DNA of 64,000 bases from positions 89,617 to 153,616 of the forward strand of contig CAYZWU010000010.1 in the NCBI GenBank assembly GCA_964482235.1, written 5' to 3'. This stretch comes from CAYZWU01 sp964482235. GTDB taxonomy: Bacteria > Planctomycetota > B15-G4 > CAYZWU01. Made by a program: the position numbers and the translations under genes. Positions 1 to 8,845 of this stretch are shown here, piece after piece (positions within the stretch are counted from its first letter, which is position 1; the number at the start of each line of letters is the position of its first letter). The notes beneath the pieces were generated by a model. It saw only the letters and a program-made list of their open reading frames with translations. It was not told the origin of the DNA and made no database searches.

Positions 1-318
1 CGTAACTCCAGAATCTGATGCTCCTGATGCAGAGGGTCAGGAGATGTCCTCCTGGTTCTCTGTAGTCGATCACATCGCGTGAGGTAAAAGCGAATGGTGT
101 GCCGGGCTCGAACTTTTTATCGGGCCTCGAGACGAGGTCCGGCAAGGAAGCCTTGCCAAGTCAGCTTCTGCAGGGCTGGTGCGAAGATTGAACGACTTGT
201 CCGGGCAGGAAAAAAAACGGCAAGACGGACTGTGGTCAGCCAGGTGCGTGGAGCGATCCTCCCCCGGTCCTCCTTTCTGCTGTTACCTCCTTTTCCCCCG
301 GTTACCGGTGCGTAACCT
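1..318. other. Left-edge region without a confident gene
   Basis: No convincing complete gene is visible here. One plus-strand frame is open from base 2 to a TGA at 80-82 (26 codons) and could be the C-terminal tail of a gene cut by the window edge, but nothing in it is recognisable. A short perfect hairpin (GGCAAGG, AAG loop, CCTTGCC) lies at 141-157 and has no T-run after it. The stretch 250-310 is pyrimidine-rich. It faces the 3' end of the endonuclease III gene. Confidence 0.3.
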
Positions 319-1008
319 TCAAGGAGACGCCCTCTTCTTGCCGCCCTTTTTCGACGGCCTGCGGGGTTTGATGTCTCGCTTGCTGCAGTACTTCTCGATC
401 ACGCAGATATCGCAGCGGGGACCGATCGGCTTGCAGATGTTCTGGCCGTACTGGACGAAAAGGTCGTTGAATGCGTTCCAGTACCTGCGCGGGAGCTCCT
501 CCCTCAGGACACGCTCCGTTTCATCGGGAGTCTTCGTGGTGACCCAGCCGATCCTGTTCGGGATCCGGTGGCAATGGGTGTCGATGGGGAGGCCCGGCTT
601 GCCGAAGCCGTAGACGATGACGATGTTGGCCGTCTTCCTTCCCACGCCGGGCAGAGAGAGAAGGTCGTTCATCGCGTCGGGAACGCGGCCGCCGTGCCGT
701 TCGATCAGGAGCCTGCAGATCTCGATGATCGTCTTCGCCTTGGTGTTGTAGAAGCCCACAGGGTAGATCGTTTTCGCGATTGTCTCCGGATCGAGCCGCC
801 GCATCGTCTCGGGAGTGCGAGCCAGTTCGAAGAGCCGCTCGGAGGCCGGTCCCGTGGTTTCGTCCCGCGTCCTTAGACTCAGGATGCAGCTGATAAGGAC
901 CTGGAAGGGATCGCGCGTTCTCTCCGCGATCTCCGTCACCGGTGGGACGGCGAATCCCGACTCACTGGAGAGCCTGTTCATGATGGCGCGGACATGCTCG
1001 AGAGCCAT
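319..1008 (-). CDS. nth: Endonuclease III (DNA glycosylase/AP lyase)
   Basis: 229-aa base-excision repair enzyme that removes oxidised pyrimidines and nicks abasic sites. The helix-hairpin-helix loop LPGVGRKTA spans residues 119-127 with the catalytic Lys at 125, and the catalytic Asp is at 143 (PIDTH). A C-terminal [4Fe-4S] motif C-x6-C-x2-C-x5-C uses Cys192, 199, 202 and 208. The family is normally 210-220 residues; this one adds a Lys/Arg-rich tail of about 20 residues. The frame stays open upstream, but the ATG at 1008 matches the family start and overlaps the upstream transporter stop as TGATG, so the two genes are probably translationally coupled. Everything needed for activity is present. 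Confidence 0.95.
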   Translation of the reverse strand: MALEHVRAIMNRLSSESGFAVPPVTEIAERTRDPFQVLISCILSLRTRDETTGPASERLFELARTPETMRRLDPETIAKTIYPVGFYNTKAKTIIEICRLLIERHGGRVPDAMNDLLSLPGVGRKTANIVIVYGFGKPGLPIDTHCHRIPNRIGWVTTKTPDETERVLREELPRRYWNAFNDLFVQYGQNICKPIGPRCDICVIEKYCSKRDIKPRRPSKKGGKKRASP

Positions 1009-2519
1009 CACGCACCTCCGTTCAGGGCTTTCTTCTCGTCGATCTTCCTGGTCACGTGCTTGAACAGGAGCAGGCCGATGAAAGCCGCGAAACCGATGGC
1101 CGTGAACACGAACCAGATGTAGTGGGCGTGCGCGTAGGCTTCGGGCATGGGACCCTGTCCCTGGACGGCGGCCTGCCACTGCTCGTACTGCGCCGGATCG
1201 ATTTCCCTGATCTTCTCGGGATCGGGGCAGTAGGCGTCGAGCAGGTATCCCGAGATAACGAAACCGAAGAGCCAGGCAAAGAAGGTGGTGAGGTGCTGAT
1301 ATCCCAGGTAGAGCCCCACCTCGCCTTCCGGGGCCTGCTTGGAAGCATACTCGAGGAACTTCGGCGAGAGAAAGCATTCCGCCAGTCCCTGGAGGCCGAT
1401 GCCGATGATGATCGTCACGACGATCGGGTGAAGGGAGAAGAGCCCGAAGTCGACTTCCGGCCCGGTGATCGATTCGAGAACCGGGCTGAGAGCCATGACC
1501 AGTGCGGTGAAGGGGATGATGAAGAGGCCGATGCCGATGGCGTTCTCCGGCTTGAATCGGCGAACCATGTGCGTGATCGGGATAACGAGAAGAACAACCA
1601 CGGCGGGATTGACGTTGGCCAGGTACTCGGGCTTGGTGCCGGATCCGAGCAGCCGCTCGAGGTATGTGGGCATGGAGGCGTAGAGCTGGCCCTGGATCGC
1701 CCAGAATCCGGCAACGATCAGGATCAGGCTGAGGAAACGGAAGTTCTGCATCACCGTGAGGAGTCCCGCGAAGGCTTCCTTCACCGTCTTGCCCGTGCCT
1801 TTCATGTCGGGATTCTTGTAGAGGGCCATGACGAGCAGGAATGCACAGAACGACATGCCGGCGGCATAGAAGTTGATGTACTGCAAACCGAGCCTGTCGT
1901 TCAGGTCGCCGGCGAGAAACTTCCCGGAGAACGATCCGATGTTGACCACCATGTAGAAGATCGACATGGCGCGGGCGCGGGTCTCGTTGGTGCTGCACTT
2001 GGCCGCCGTTCCCGAGATGACCGGCTTCACGATGGCGCCGCCGAACATGATGATGATGAGCGCCACGATCACGCAGAGCTTTCGCGGAACCTCGGGAAGG
2101 AGCATGATCTGCTCGCGCTCGTCGGCCGAGATGCTCGATCCCGGCTCGGCCGCCGCGGAGGAGGATGGAACCTCCCGGTCGATGGATTCCTCCTTTTTGG
2201 TGCCTCCGGTTCCGAGCAGGATGTATCCCACCGTGAGGAGCAGGAAGGCCATGATCAGTGCGCGGCGGAAGCTGATCTTGTCCGCCATGATCCCCATGAA
2301 CGTCGGGAGGAAGTAGAGGATCGAGGAGAAGAGGGCCGCCACCCAGCCGGCTTCCACGTCGGTGAAGCCGATCTCGATGTTCAGGTAGCGCACCAGGCTG
2401 ATGAACATGCCGTAGTAGGCGGCCCGCTCGCAGAGCTCGGCCCCGTTGGCGATCCAGAAGGTACGCCCGAAGCCGCGCCTGGGTTTCCCACCATCCGCAG
2501 CGAAATCAGTGTCAGTCAT
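1008..2519 (-). CDS. POT/PTR-type MFS transporter (proton-dependent oligopeptide family)
   Basis: 503-aa polytopic inner-membrane protein with about 12 hydrophobic segments. The first helix carries the ExxER signature of the POT family (Glu28, Glu31, Arg32, followed by AAYYGM), the proton-coupling motif of di/tripeptide carriers such as DtpT and PepT. An MFS loop-2/3-like segment (ADKISFRRA) follows helix 2. A hydrophilic stretch near residues 105-135, rich in Glu and Ser, is probably a cytoplasmic loop. The gene is 5' of nth in the same operon with a one-base overlap. The motif supports peptide transport, but POT relatives in environmental bacteria may carry other small solutes, so the substrate is open. 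Confidence 0.75.
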   Translation of the reverse strand: MTDTDFAADGGKPRRGFGRTFWIANGAELCERAAYYGMFISLVRYLNIEIGFTDVEAGWVAALFSSILYFLPTFMGIMADKISFRRALIMAFLLLTVGYILLGTGGTKKEESIDREVPSSSAAAEPGSSISADEREQIMLLPEVPRKLCVIVALIIIMFGGAIVKPVISGTAAKCSTNETRARAMSIFYMVVNIGSFSGKFLAGDLNDRLGLQYINFYAAGMSFCAFLLVMALYKNPDMKGTGKTVKEAFAGLLTVMQNFRFLSLILIVAGFWAIQGQLYASMPTYLERLLGSGTKPEYLANVNPAVVVLLVIPITHMVRRFKPENAIGIGLFIIPFTALVMALSPVLESITGPEVDFGLFSLHPIVVTIIIGIGLQGLAECFLSPKFLEYASKQAPEGEVGLYLGYQHLTTFFAWLFGFVISGYLLDAYCPDPEKIREIDPAQYEQWQAAVQGQGPMPEAYAHAHYIWFVFTAIGFAAFIGLLLFKHVTRKIDEKKALNGGA

Positions 2520-2699
2520 CGTTTTTTCCGGTTTGCCGATCCGTCGCGGGGCAGGCCGGCGACGGCAGAATGCGGGCCAGTTTTGGATACACGAGCTGTT
2601 TCTTGTACAGAAAGGGGCGGTGGACCGTCAAGAGCGACGATGCGGTAAGCGTTTCTCCCCCGGATGCCTTTCTCATTTTTTCAGACAAATTGAGGTACC

Positions 2700-3299
2700 A
2701 TGTCCGTTCCTGAGGGAGTGGAAACCGAAGTGGAGAGCGACAACGCACTGATCCGGGCTTTCAAGCGAGGAGACAGCCGGGCTTTCCGGGTTCTCTACAC
2801 CCGGTACAAGGACCGCGCCTTCTTCTACGCCCTGGCCCTCACCGGCGACAGGCACGCGGCCGAGGAGGTGATGCAGGAGGCTTTCCTGGCCTTTCTGCGC
2901 AATCTCCGGAGCTTCGAGGCGAAGGCAGGGTTCCGCGGCTATCTGTTCACGGCGATACGCACGCGGGCCATCGATGCGGAGAGGAGGGGAAGGGTCCGCC
3001 GGGAGGTTCTCGAGACCGATCGCCTCGAGCTTTTCGAGAGCTCCGGGACCGGGGACGCGGAGAATCGCGCCAGGGAGCTCGGGGCGGATGTCAGCAAGGC
3101 GCTGCTCGCCCTTCCCCGAAAGCAGCGCGAGGTCGTTTTGCTCAAGGTATTCGACGACATGACTTTCCGCGAGATCGCCGGGCTCATCGGAAAGAGCGAA
3201 AACACGGTTGCCTCGCGTTACCGCTACGCCTGCGAGAAGCTCCGGGCGCGGCTCGAAGGGAGCGAAAAATGGAAAACCGGGAGATCGGCAGCCTGCTGA
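2700..3299 (+). CDS. ECF-type RNA polymerase sigma-70 factor
   Basis: 199-aa group 4 sigma factor. Region 2 covers roughly residues 17-85 (NALIRAFKRGD...; helix 2.2-like AEEVMQEAFLAFL), and region 4 covers roughly 130-190 (LPRKQREVVLLKVFDDMTFREIAGLIG, then the recognition helix SENTVASRYRYACEKLR). The ATG at 2700 follows a GAGG Shine-Dalgarno-like sequence. The next gene starts 31 bases before this one stops and encodes a one-helix membrane protein, the usual sigma/anti-sigma arrangement. No cognate promoter motif could be assigned from the sequence alone. It is likely to direct its own operon, including the exported repeat protein downstream. Confidence 0.9.
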   Translation: MSVPEGVETEVESDNALIRAFKRGDSRAFRVLYTRYKDRAFFYALALTGDRHAAEEVMQEAFLAFLRNLRSFEAKAGFRGYLFTAIRTRAIDAERRGRVRREVLETDRLELFESSGTGDAENRARELGADVSKALLALPRKQREVVLLKVFDDMTFREIAGLIGKSENTVASRYRYACEKLRARLEGSEKWKTGRSAAC

Positions 3300-3829
3300 G
3301 GAGCCTCACGCCGGCCAGGGCTCCCCAGGCTGTCGAAGAGCATGTGCTGCGTGTCGCGGATGCGGTCGTCCGCCGCGGGAGATCGCGCCTGCTCCGCCGC
3401 AGGCTGCTGCTCGCCGCGACCGCGGCCGCCGCCCTTGTGGTTGTTCTTCTCGAACCGGTCTTTGTCGTCCGCTCTCCGGTTCGACCTGCAGGCCGCGATA
3501 CCGAGACGGCCCAGGTCCTTCCACGCACGCTCTCTCCGCGTTCCGAGGAGACGCTCGCCGGCCAGGCCGGGATCCTCGAGCTCAAGCTGGCGCGTCTCAA
3601 GCAGCTGGCCACTCACGTGGAGAGCCGCAGCAGCATCGAGGCCGACCTCGATCTGCTCGAAAAGGATCTAAAAACAATCAAGAGTCTCTACCTGGATACC
3701 TTGCCGATCGAACAGGAGAACGGGAAAGGTGCTCAGGACAGGAAAAAGGGATCCAGTCATGAAGAAAACGGCAGGTTTCATTATCGCTTTGTTGTTGATC
3801 CTTTCCACGGCGGCGCTCGCCCAGGATAG
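3269..3829 (+). CDS. Small single-pass membrane protein, putative anti-sigma partner
   Basis: 186 aa. An N-terminal stretch of about 45 residues is predicted cytoplasmic and Arg-rich (VVRRGRSRLLRRR). One hydrophobic helix follows near residues 46-62, then an extracytoplasmic segment with a predicted coiled coil around residues 95-145 (LELKLARLKQLATHVESR). No zinc-binding HxxxCxxC motif of classical anti-sigma factors is present. It overlaps the sigma gene by 31 bases and runs 71 bases into the next gene, so the three are probably coupled. An anti-sigma role is inferred from position and topology only. The C-terminal 25 residues, which overlap the next gene, look unstructured. Confidence 0.6.
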   Translation: MENREIGSLLRSLTPARAPQAVEEHVLRVADAVVRRGRSRLLRRRLLLAATAAAALVVVLLEPVFVVRSPVRPAGRDTETAQVLPRTLSPRSEETLAGQAGILELKLARLKQLATHVESRSSIEADLDLLEKDLKTIKSLYLDTLPIEQENGKGAQDRKKGSSHEENGRFHYRFVVDPFHGGARPG

Positions 3830-5582
3830 GGAAGAGTCGAGTGCCGCGGAGGAGCGTGCCGCCGCGGAGCTGGAAAAAGCGGCCGGCCAGGTGGAGAAGC
3901 TGCACGCCATGGCCCGCGAGGCCGAGGAGCTCGGCGAGCTGGAGGAGGCAAAGAAGCTGCATCTGAAGGCAAGGGAGATCGAGCAGAGGATCCATGAGAC
4001 CCGTGAGGATCTCTTTCGCCGGAGGATCGAGGAGGGAGAGCGGGAACTCAAGCTGCTGAGAAAGAAGGCGGAGCTTCTCGAACAAAAAGGCCGCCTGGAA
4101 GAGGCGGAGGAAGTCCGCCGCAAGGCCCGGGAGCTGGAAGCCGGGCTGCATCGCGGCGCCCGGCAGCTGGGCGAGCGAAAGATGGACGATGCGGCCCGCC
4201 GCGTGGAGGAGCTGCTGCACCTGGCCCGCGAGGCCGCGGAGCGCGGCGACGATGAAGAGGCGGAGCATCTGCAGCAGGAGGCGGTCGAGCTCAGGGAGCG
4301 GCTTCACGATGCCAAGGCGCACGCGAAGCTGGAGGCGGGAAAGGAGGAGATCCACAGGCTGCTGCAGAAGGCGGAGGATCTCGACGACGCGGGCCGCCAC
4401 GAAGATGCCGACGAGGTCCGCAGGAAGGCGGCGCACCTGGAGTCCAGGCTGGCCGAATTCATCAGCCAGCAGGAACAGAGGCGGATCGCCGAGGCCGAGG
4501 GGCATATCCGGGAGCTGCTTCATGCCGCCGCCGAAGCCTGGGAGCGCGGCGACACGAAAGAGGCGGAAGAGCTCAAGAGGGAAGCCGCCGAGCTGTCACA
4601 CGAAATCGAAAAAGCACGCGACAGGCGGGCGTTCGAGGTGAAGATCGACGCCGAGAAGGAGCGGATCCATGCCCTCTTCGCGAAGGCGGAGCATCTCGAT
4701 CGCGAGGGTCGGCACGAGGAGGCTGATCGGCTCCGGGCGGATGCCGAGGCAACGGCACGCGAGCTCCAGGAATACGTCCATGCCATGGACGAGAAAAGGC
4801 TGATCGATGTCGAGAAGCGGCTCGAACACCTCCACGCCCTGGCCCGCGAGGCCAAGGAGCGGGGCGATGAGGAGGAGGCGAGAGAGCTCTACATGGAAGT
4901 CCGCGAGCTGGAGTGGAAGCTGCACAACGAGCGCGAGCATCGGGAGGTGATGGCCCGCACCGAGGAGATGAACCATCAGAGGAAGAAGCTCGTCGAGGCT
5001 TTGGAGCATGCCAGGAGGGAAGGGAATCACGAAAAAGCCGCCAAAATCGAGGAGAAGATCGCCCACGTGGAGATGGAGATGGACAGGCTTGTCCGGGAAA
5101 TGGAAACGCACGAGATGGAGCGAAAGATCGCCTTCCTCGTCACCAGGGCGGAGGAGGCGCGGGAGGCCGGTCGCTCCGAGGAGGCGATGAAGCTGAGAAA
5201 GGAAGCCCAGGCGGTCGAGCGGGAACTGCACGAGATGCTCAGCGTCGGTGAGAGTGACAGCGAGGAGCTGCTTCTCCGGGAGATCGCCGAGCTACGCAGG
5301 GAGATCGAGTTCCTGAGGGAGGAGGTGCGCCAGCTCAACGGCGAGAAGGCCAGAGGGCGCGGCCCGACCCATTCCGCCGAGGCCGTCATTCGCCGGGTGT
5401 CGCGAGCGCCCGAGATCGGAGCGCTTCTCGATCGGCTCGAGGCCGGTCTGTTCGTGGGGGAGAGGTTCAATCCGAAAACAGGGGTCTGGGTTCTCGAGAT
5501 CCGATCGGGCGAGAGGGGACGTGTTCTCGGCAGGGTGGTCGCAACGGACCAGGGCAAGGTGAAGCGGATCGAGCTCGAATAG
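3759..5582 (+). CDS. Exported protein with nine ~52-residue helical repeats
   Basis: 607 aa with a signal peptide (MKKTAGFIIALLLILSTAALA, cleavage near residue 21). Residues 45-495 are nine repeats with a conserved core of the type LAREAxERGDxEEAxxL. The invariant turn Gly falls at 59, 111, 163, 212, 264, 317, 369, 422 and 471, a spacing of 49-53. Each unit looks like a TPR-like helical hairpin joined by a long Glu/Arg-rich coiled-coil helix. A Leu-rich coiled coil (residues 495-530) and a compact C-terminal region (roughly 540-607) follow. A GTG at 3729 would add ten residues, but the ATG at 3759 begins a standard signal peptide. It is the last gene of the sigma operon, before the terminator. 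I do not recognise the family; it could be a periplasmic scaffold or spacer. Confidence 0.8.
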   Translation: MKKTAGFIIALLLILSTAALAQDREESSAAEERAAAELEKAAGQVEKLHAMAREAEELGELEEAKKLHLKAREIEQRIHETREDLFRRRIEEGERELKLLRKKAELLEQKGRLEEAEEVRRKARELEAGLHRGARQLGERKMDDAARRVEELLHLAREAAERGDDEEAEHLQQEAVELRERLHDAKAHAKLEAGKEEIHRLLQKAEDLDDAGRHEDADEVRRKAAHLESRLAEFISQQEQRRIAEAEGHIRELLHAAAEAWERGDTKEAEELKREAAELSHEIEKARDRRAFEVKIDAEKERIHALFAKAEHLDREGRHEEADRLRADAEATARELQEYVHAMDEKRLIDVEKRLEHLHALAREAKERGDEEEARELYMEVRELEWKLHNEREHREVMARTEEMNHQRKKLVEALEHARREGNHEKAAKIEEKIAHVEMEMDRLVREMETHEMERKIAFLVTRAEEAREAGRSEEAMKLRKEAQAVERELHEMLSVGESDSEELLLREIAELRREIEFLREEVRQLNGEKARGRGPTHSAEAVIRRVSRAPEIGALLDRLEAGLFVGERFNPKTGVWVLEIRSGERGRVLGRVVATDQGKVKRIELE

Positions 5583-5637
5583 GAGCGAGGCTCATGGGGG
5601 AAGCGATGCGCTTCCCGGCAGGGCAGCAGGTCTGATC

Positions 5638-5688
5638 AACCGCCGATGCCAGCGTGTTTTTACTAAGCTGCTGGTATCGGCGGTTTTT
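5638..5688 (+). terminator. Rho-independent terminator of the sigma/repeat-protein operon
   Basis: A 16-bp stem has arms AACCGCCGATGCCAGC (5638-5653) and GCTGGTATCGGCGGTT (5670-5685), with one G-T pair. The loop is 16 bases, and the T-run extends the right arm to 5688. It lies 55 bases after the stop of the repeat-protein gene. Confidence 0.85.
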
Positions 5689-6048
5689 GATGTTTGGTCT
5701 TGATTTCCCCTTAAAAGAGTGTGATTCGGGGTCCGAGCCGTAGGTTGCGAATCGGCCTTAGGATCGAGATGTCTTGCCTGGTAGGGTGTAACTCGTTTGT
5801 ATTTATTTAATTACATTAGATCTTCTCGTGGAATTCCTCAAAGCGTGCACTGAGCGGGCTCACTTTTTTTCCTTTTCATACTTGATGAATAAGTCTAGAA
5901 TGCTAATCAATATAAGAAGATTTATCTTTTGAATAAGCCTTTTTCGTTTTAAGTAGTTTTACCAGTGTCCTGATTTCATTGTCGTGGTCATTTCCCGATC
6001 AGACCCGGCGGTGTCGTTTTTGGCTTCTTTTTTCACAGGAGGTTCTTC
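5689..6048. other. AT-rich intergenic region before the secreted subtilase
   Basis: About 360 bases, clearly more AT-rich than its surroundings, especially 5800-5960. No gene is visible. It must hold the promoter of the subtilase gene; several TTGA-type -35-like and A/T-rich -10-like sequences occur, but no pair is convincing enough to assign. An AGGAGG Shine-Dalgarno lies just before the ATG at 6049. Confidence 0.5.
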
Positions 6049-7617
6049 ATGAGGTTCGTCACGCTACTACTTCTGCTTCTCCTCTCTCTTCCTGCTTTTG
6101 CCGCGGCAGATGATGGCGGCAGCAAGGTTTTCAAGGAAATCCCCGGTGTCAAGGAGTTCACCGGTCAGATGATCGTCCGCCCCATGCAGGTGGACGCCCT
6201 GGCCGCCCAGGGGCTCTCGATCGCCCAGGTCGCTGCCAAGCGCAGTGCCGCTGCATCGCGGCTCGACCAGATCAGGATCCGCTACGAGCAGCCCACTGAT
6301 GAGCACATCGTCATCCTGCCGGATGGATTCGATGAGAACAGCTTCTCCCAGGAGCTGATGCGGACCGGCGACTACCAGTACGTCGAGCCCGACTGGCTCT
6401 GCTATCCGATCGTCACCCCGAACGATCCCAACTACGGCTCGCAGTGGCACCATCCCAAGATCGATTCCCCCGAGGGTTGGGACCTTCATACCGGTACCAC
6501 GAACATCACCGCCGCTTGGGTTGACACGGGCGTGGACAAGACCCACACCGATCTCGGCAACTTCGTTTCCGGCTACAACTCGAGAGACAGGATTCCGGAG
6601 TCGCAGGGCGGCAACGTCAGTGACGTGAACGGCCACGGCACCAACTGTGCCGGCTGCATCGGCGCCCTCGGAAACAACGGCGTGGGCATTGCCGGCGTCT
6701 GCTGGAACGTGGGCCTCATGCCGATCCGCTGCACCAACAGCTCGGGCGGAAGCGCCTACATGTCCGACCTGACCCATGGTGCGACCTGGGCCGCCCAGAA
6801 CGGCGCCAAGACGATCAGCGTCTCCTACTCCGGCGTCGAGAGCAGCTCGGTCCAGTCCTGCGGCGCCACGGTCCGGAACAACGGCGGAATCCTGATCTGG
6901 GCTGCGGGCAACGACAACAACAACCTCAGCTGGTTCGACCACGCTGACGTGGTCATCGCCGGCGCCACGGACCAGGGCGACAATCGCGCCTCCTTCTCCA
7001 ACTACGGCCTGGCGATCGACGTGATGGCTCCCGGCGTCTCCATCTACACCACGAGGCGCTATGGCGGATACTCCTCGGTCAGCGGCACCAGCTTCTCCGC
7101 TCCCCTGACCAACGGTCTCTGCGCCCTGGCCTGGTCCTACTCTCCCGGCTCGAGCGCCGACGACATCGAGACCTACCTCTTCGACGGGTGCGACTACATC
7201 GGCAGCAGCTCGACCTACGGCCACGGCAGGATCAACGTCTACGAGTCCCTGCTTCTCGCCGGCGGCGGACCTCCCGCGCCCGATCTCGACGTGACGATCG
7301 ACACGGATGCCTCGTCCTACTCGCGCGGCGACTACATCTACTACGACCTGACGATCACCAACAACGGCGGATCCTCGGCGTCGACCAATTTCTGGATCAA
7401 CGTCACCCTGCCGAACAGCAACATCTATCCGTGGAACGGCTACCTCGAAGGACCGCTCTCCACGTCGGTCAATGGCGGGGCCAGCCAGGTCTGGAACTTC
7501 TCGCGGCGTATTCCGAACGGTGCTCCGATCGGATCTTACTTGATGAACGGCTACATCGGCACCAACCCGCCCACGGCGGATGAAACGGACAGTACCCCGT
7601 TCTCGGTCACGTACTGA
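6049..7617 (+). CDS. Secreted subtilisin-family (S8) serine protease
   Basis: 522 aa with a signal peptide ending near residue 20. A propeptide of roughly 100 residues follows (inhibitor-I9-like, with VEPDW at its end), then the catalytic domain. The catalytic triad is Asp159 (WVDTGVD), His196 (NGHGTNCAG) and Ser348 (GTSFSAP); the oxyanion Asn is 288 (AAGND). The C-terminal ~110 residues form a beta-rich CARDB-like domain (VTIDTDASSYSRGD..., LTITNNGG). All catalytic residues are present, so it is probably an active extracellular protease. It has its own AGGAGG ribosome site and is flanked by terminators on both sides, which suggests a single-gene unit. Confidence 0.93.
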   Translation: MRFVTLLLLLLLSLPAFAAADDGGSKVFKEIPGVKEFTGQMIVRPMQVDALAAQGLSIAQVAAKRSAAASRLDQIRIRYEQPTDEHIVILPDGFDENSFSQELMRTGDYQYVEPDWLCYPIVTPNDPNYGSQWHHPKIDSPEGWDLHTGTTNITAAWVDTGVDKTHTDLGNFVSGYNSRDRIPESQGGNVSDVNGHGTNCAGCIGALGNNGVGIAGVCWNVGLMPIRCTNSSGGSAYMSDLTHGATWAAQNGAKTISVSYSGVESSSVQSCGATVRNNGGILIWAAGNDNNNLSWFDHADVVIAGATDQGDNRASFSNYGLAIDVMAPGVSIYTTRRYGGYSSVSGTSFSAPLTNGLCALAWSYSPGSSADDIETYLFDGCDYIGSSSTYGHGRINVYESLLLAGGGPPAPDLDVTIDTDASSYSRGDYIYYDLTITNNGGSSASTNFWINVTLPNSNIYPWNGYLEGPLSTSVNGGASQVWNFSRRIPNGAPIGSYLMNGYIGTNPPTADETDSTPFSVTY

Positions 7618-7662
7618 GCCGGAGCGGTCTCTGATCGCATCGGAGACCCTCTGAAACCAACT

Positions 7663-7682
7663 CTGCCGGCTCGAGCCGGCAG
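7663..7682. repeat. Perfect 20-bp palindrome
   Basis: CTGCCGGCTCGAGCCGGCAG is a perfect palindrome 46 bases after the subtilase stop and just before the terminator hairpin. It can form a hairpin of up to 8-9 bp in mRNA. It may support termination or RNA stability. Confidence 0.6.
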
Positions 7683-7690
7683 CAAGATCG

Positions 7691-7727
7691 AAAACCCTCC
7701 CGGTCTTTCAGCCGGGAGGGTTTTTTT
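7691..7727 (+). terminator. Rho-independent terminator after the subtilase gene
   Basis: Arms CCCTCCCGG (7695-7703) and CCGGGAGGG (7712-7720) enclose an 8-base loop and are followed by seven T. An A-run before the left arm means it could also serve the minus-strand lipoprotein operon that ends at 7751. Confidence 0.92.
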
Positions 7728-7750
7728 ATGGGCGCCGTATCAACGGGCCA

Positions 7751-8845
7751 TCAAGGGCGGCGGATGCAGAGGACGGCTCCCGAGAGAAGCCGTGACGTTT
7801 CGACATCGACGATGATCAGGTTGAACTTGTAGAAGCTCCTGTAGATCTCGCCGAATCCGGTCAGGACGCTGTCAGCGCAGACAAACTTCCCGATCCGGGC
7901 CTGCGTGGTTTCATCAAAAGGATCCGAGTGCTGCAGCGCCAGTTCTTCGAGGATCGCTTCGATGTTCTGCCGTGTGAAGAAACGAACCTCTCCTCCGCCG
8001 GTCATCTGGAGCTCCGAGGCAACGTCCTGCAGGGTCTCGGTGCCAAAGGGGAAGTTCTTCCTGTTGCTTGTTACGGCATAGGCGGCGACTTTGAGGGGTT
8101 CGTCCCCGCAGCATCGGTTGGACAGCAGCTGACGGGCCATCTCCTGGACCGCGTTGTCGAGGGAGAACACATCGACGGATGCCTGGTCGTCGGGGATTGT
8201 GAAGCGAACGCCGCCGACCTCTTCCGCCGTTTCGACGTTGATGATCCGGCATCGGATCTGCCATCCTTCGCCCTGACGGACCTGCAGCGCACCGCACACG
8301 ATGAAATGGACACCAGCGAACTTTCCAAGCCTGGCTGCCGTCCGGCTGTCGAAGAGGTCGGATCTCTGGCTGTGCTGCTCCCTGGCCGCCTCGTGGAGCT
8401 TTCTCCTGGTGTATACCTCGATTCGGTCGCGCCCTTTCTGGAGAAGGAGCGTGGCCAGGTCCTGGGCGATGGACTCGCCGAGAGCGGACTTTCTTCCTCG
8501 CTGCGAGAAATACGAGAGAGCCACCCGCGGTCTGGTGCTTCCCGACAGCCTTGCGAGCTGCTCGACAAGATCGTCCGCTGCCGACTCGATCTCTTCCAGG
8601 GCGACAAGGGATTTCGCGTCCTGCGAGGATCTCGATACCTGTCGCGTCACGGCGTTTGCCGAGGGCTGCGAGGAACTCGCGCCGGCGCCGCTGTTCAGGC
8701 AGGCGGTCAGGCCGGGAAGGCAGAGAAGGAGAAGGCTCGCCGCAAGACCGATGCGGGCAAGGATTCCTGCCCGGGCGGCAGGCTGATGAGCTACTCTCTC
8801 AAACCTGAGTCGATCTCGTTCGTGATCTGCGAAGCGTAGTTGCAT
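7751..8845 (-). CDS. CsgG/FlgO-like lipoprotein with two tandem domains
   Basis: About 364 aa. A hydrophobic segment ends in a lipobox (GLTAC), so it should be a lipid-anchored envelope protein. Two copies of a CsgG/FlgO-type alpha/beta fold are visible: the first has ARLGKFAGVHFIVCGAL followed by RIINVETAEEVGG, and the second has ARIGKFVCADSVLTGFGEI followed by IIVDVETSRLLSG. Each is preceded by a segment with the pattern of this superfamily (VYTRRKLHEA; FFTRQNIEAIL). It overlaps the upstream lipoprotein gene by 55 bases. The ATG at 8845 is preferred; a TTG at 8851 is possible. CsgG-fold lipoproteins usually work in outer-membrane secretion or assembly, but the duplication argues against a classical CsgG pore. 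Confidence 0.65.
   Translation of the reverse strand: MQLRFADHERDRLRFERVAHQPAARAGILARIGLAASLLLLCLPGLTACLNSGAGASSSQPSANAVTRQVSRSSQDAKSLVALEEIESAADDLVEQLARLSGSTRPRVALSYFSQRGRKSALGESIAQDLATLLLQKGRDRIEVYTRRKLHEAAREQHSQRSDLFDSRTAARLGKFAGVHFIVCGALQVRQGEGWQIRCRIINVETAEEVGGVRFTIPDDQASVDVFSLDNAVQEMARQLLSNRCCGDEPLKVAAYAVTSNRKNFPFGTETLQDVASELQMTGGGEVRFFTRQNIEAILEELALQHSDPFDETTQARIGKFVCADSVLTGFGEIYRSFYKFNLIIVDVETSRLLSGAVLCIRRP

Noticed and set aside
141..157. Hairpin GGCAAGG-AAG-CCTTGCC as a terminator
   Set aside because: It has no T-run on either strand and no clear gene end next to it.
94..613. Two plus-strand ORFs at the left edge
   Set aside because: The first is short and lacks recognisable features; the second overlaps the endonuclease III gene antisense. 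Neither has a good ribosome site.
1009..1998. Upstream extension of the nth frame (to 559 aa)
   Set aside because: The added residues are the out-of-frame shadow of the POT transporter and show no protein-like composition.
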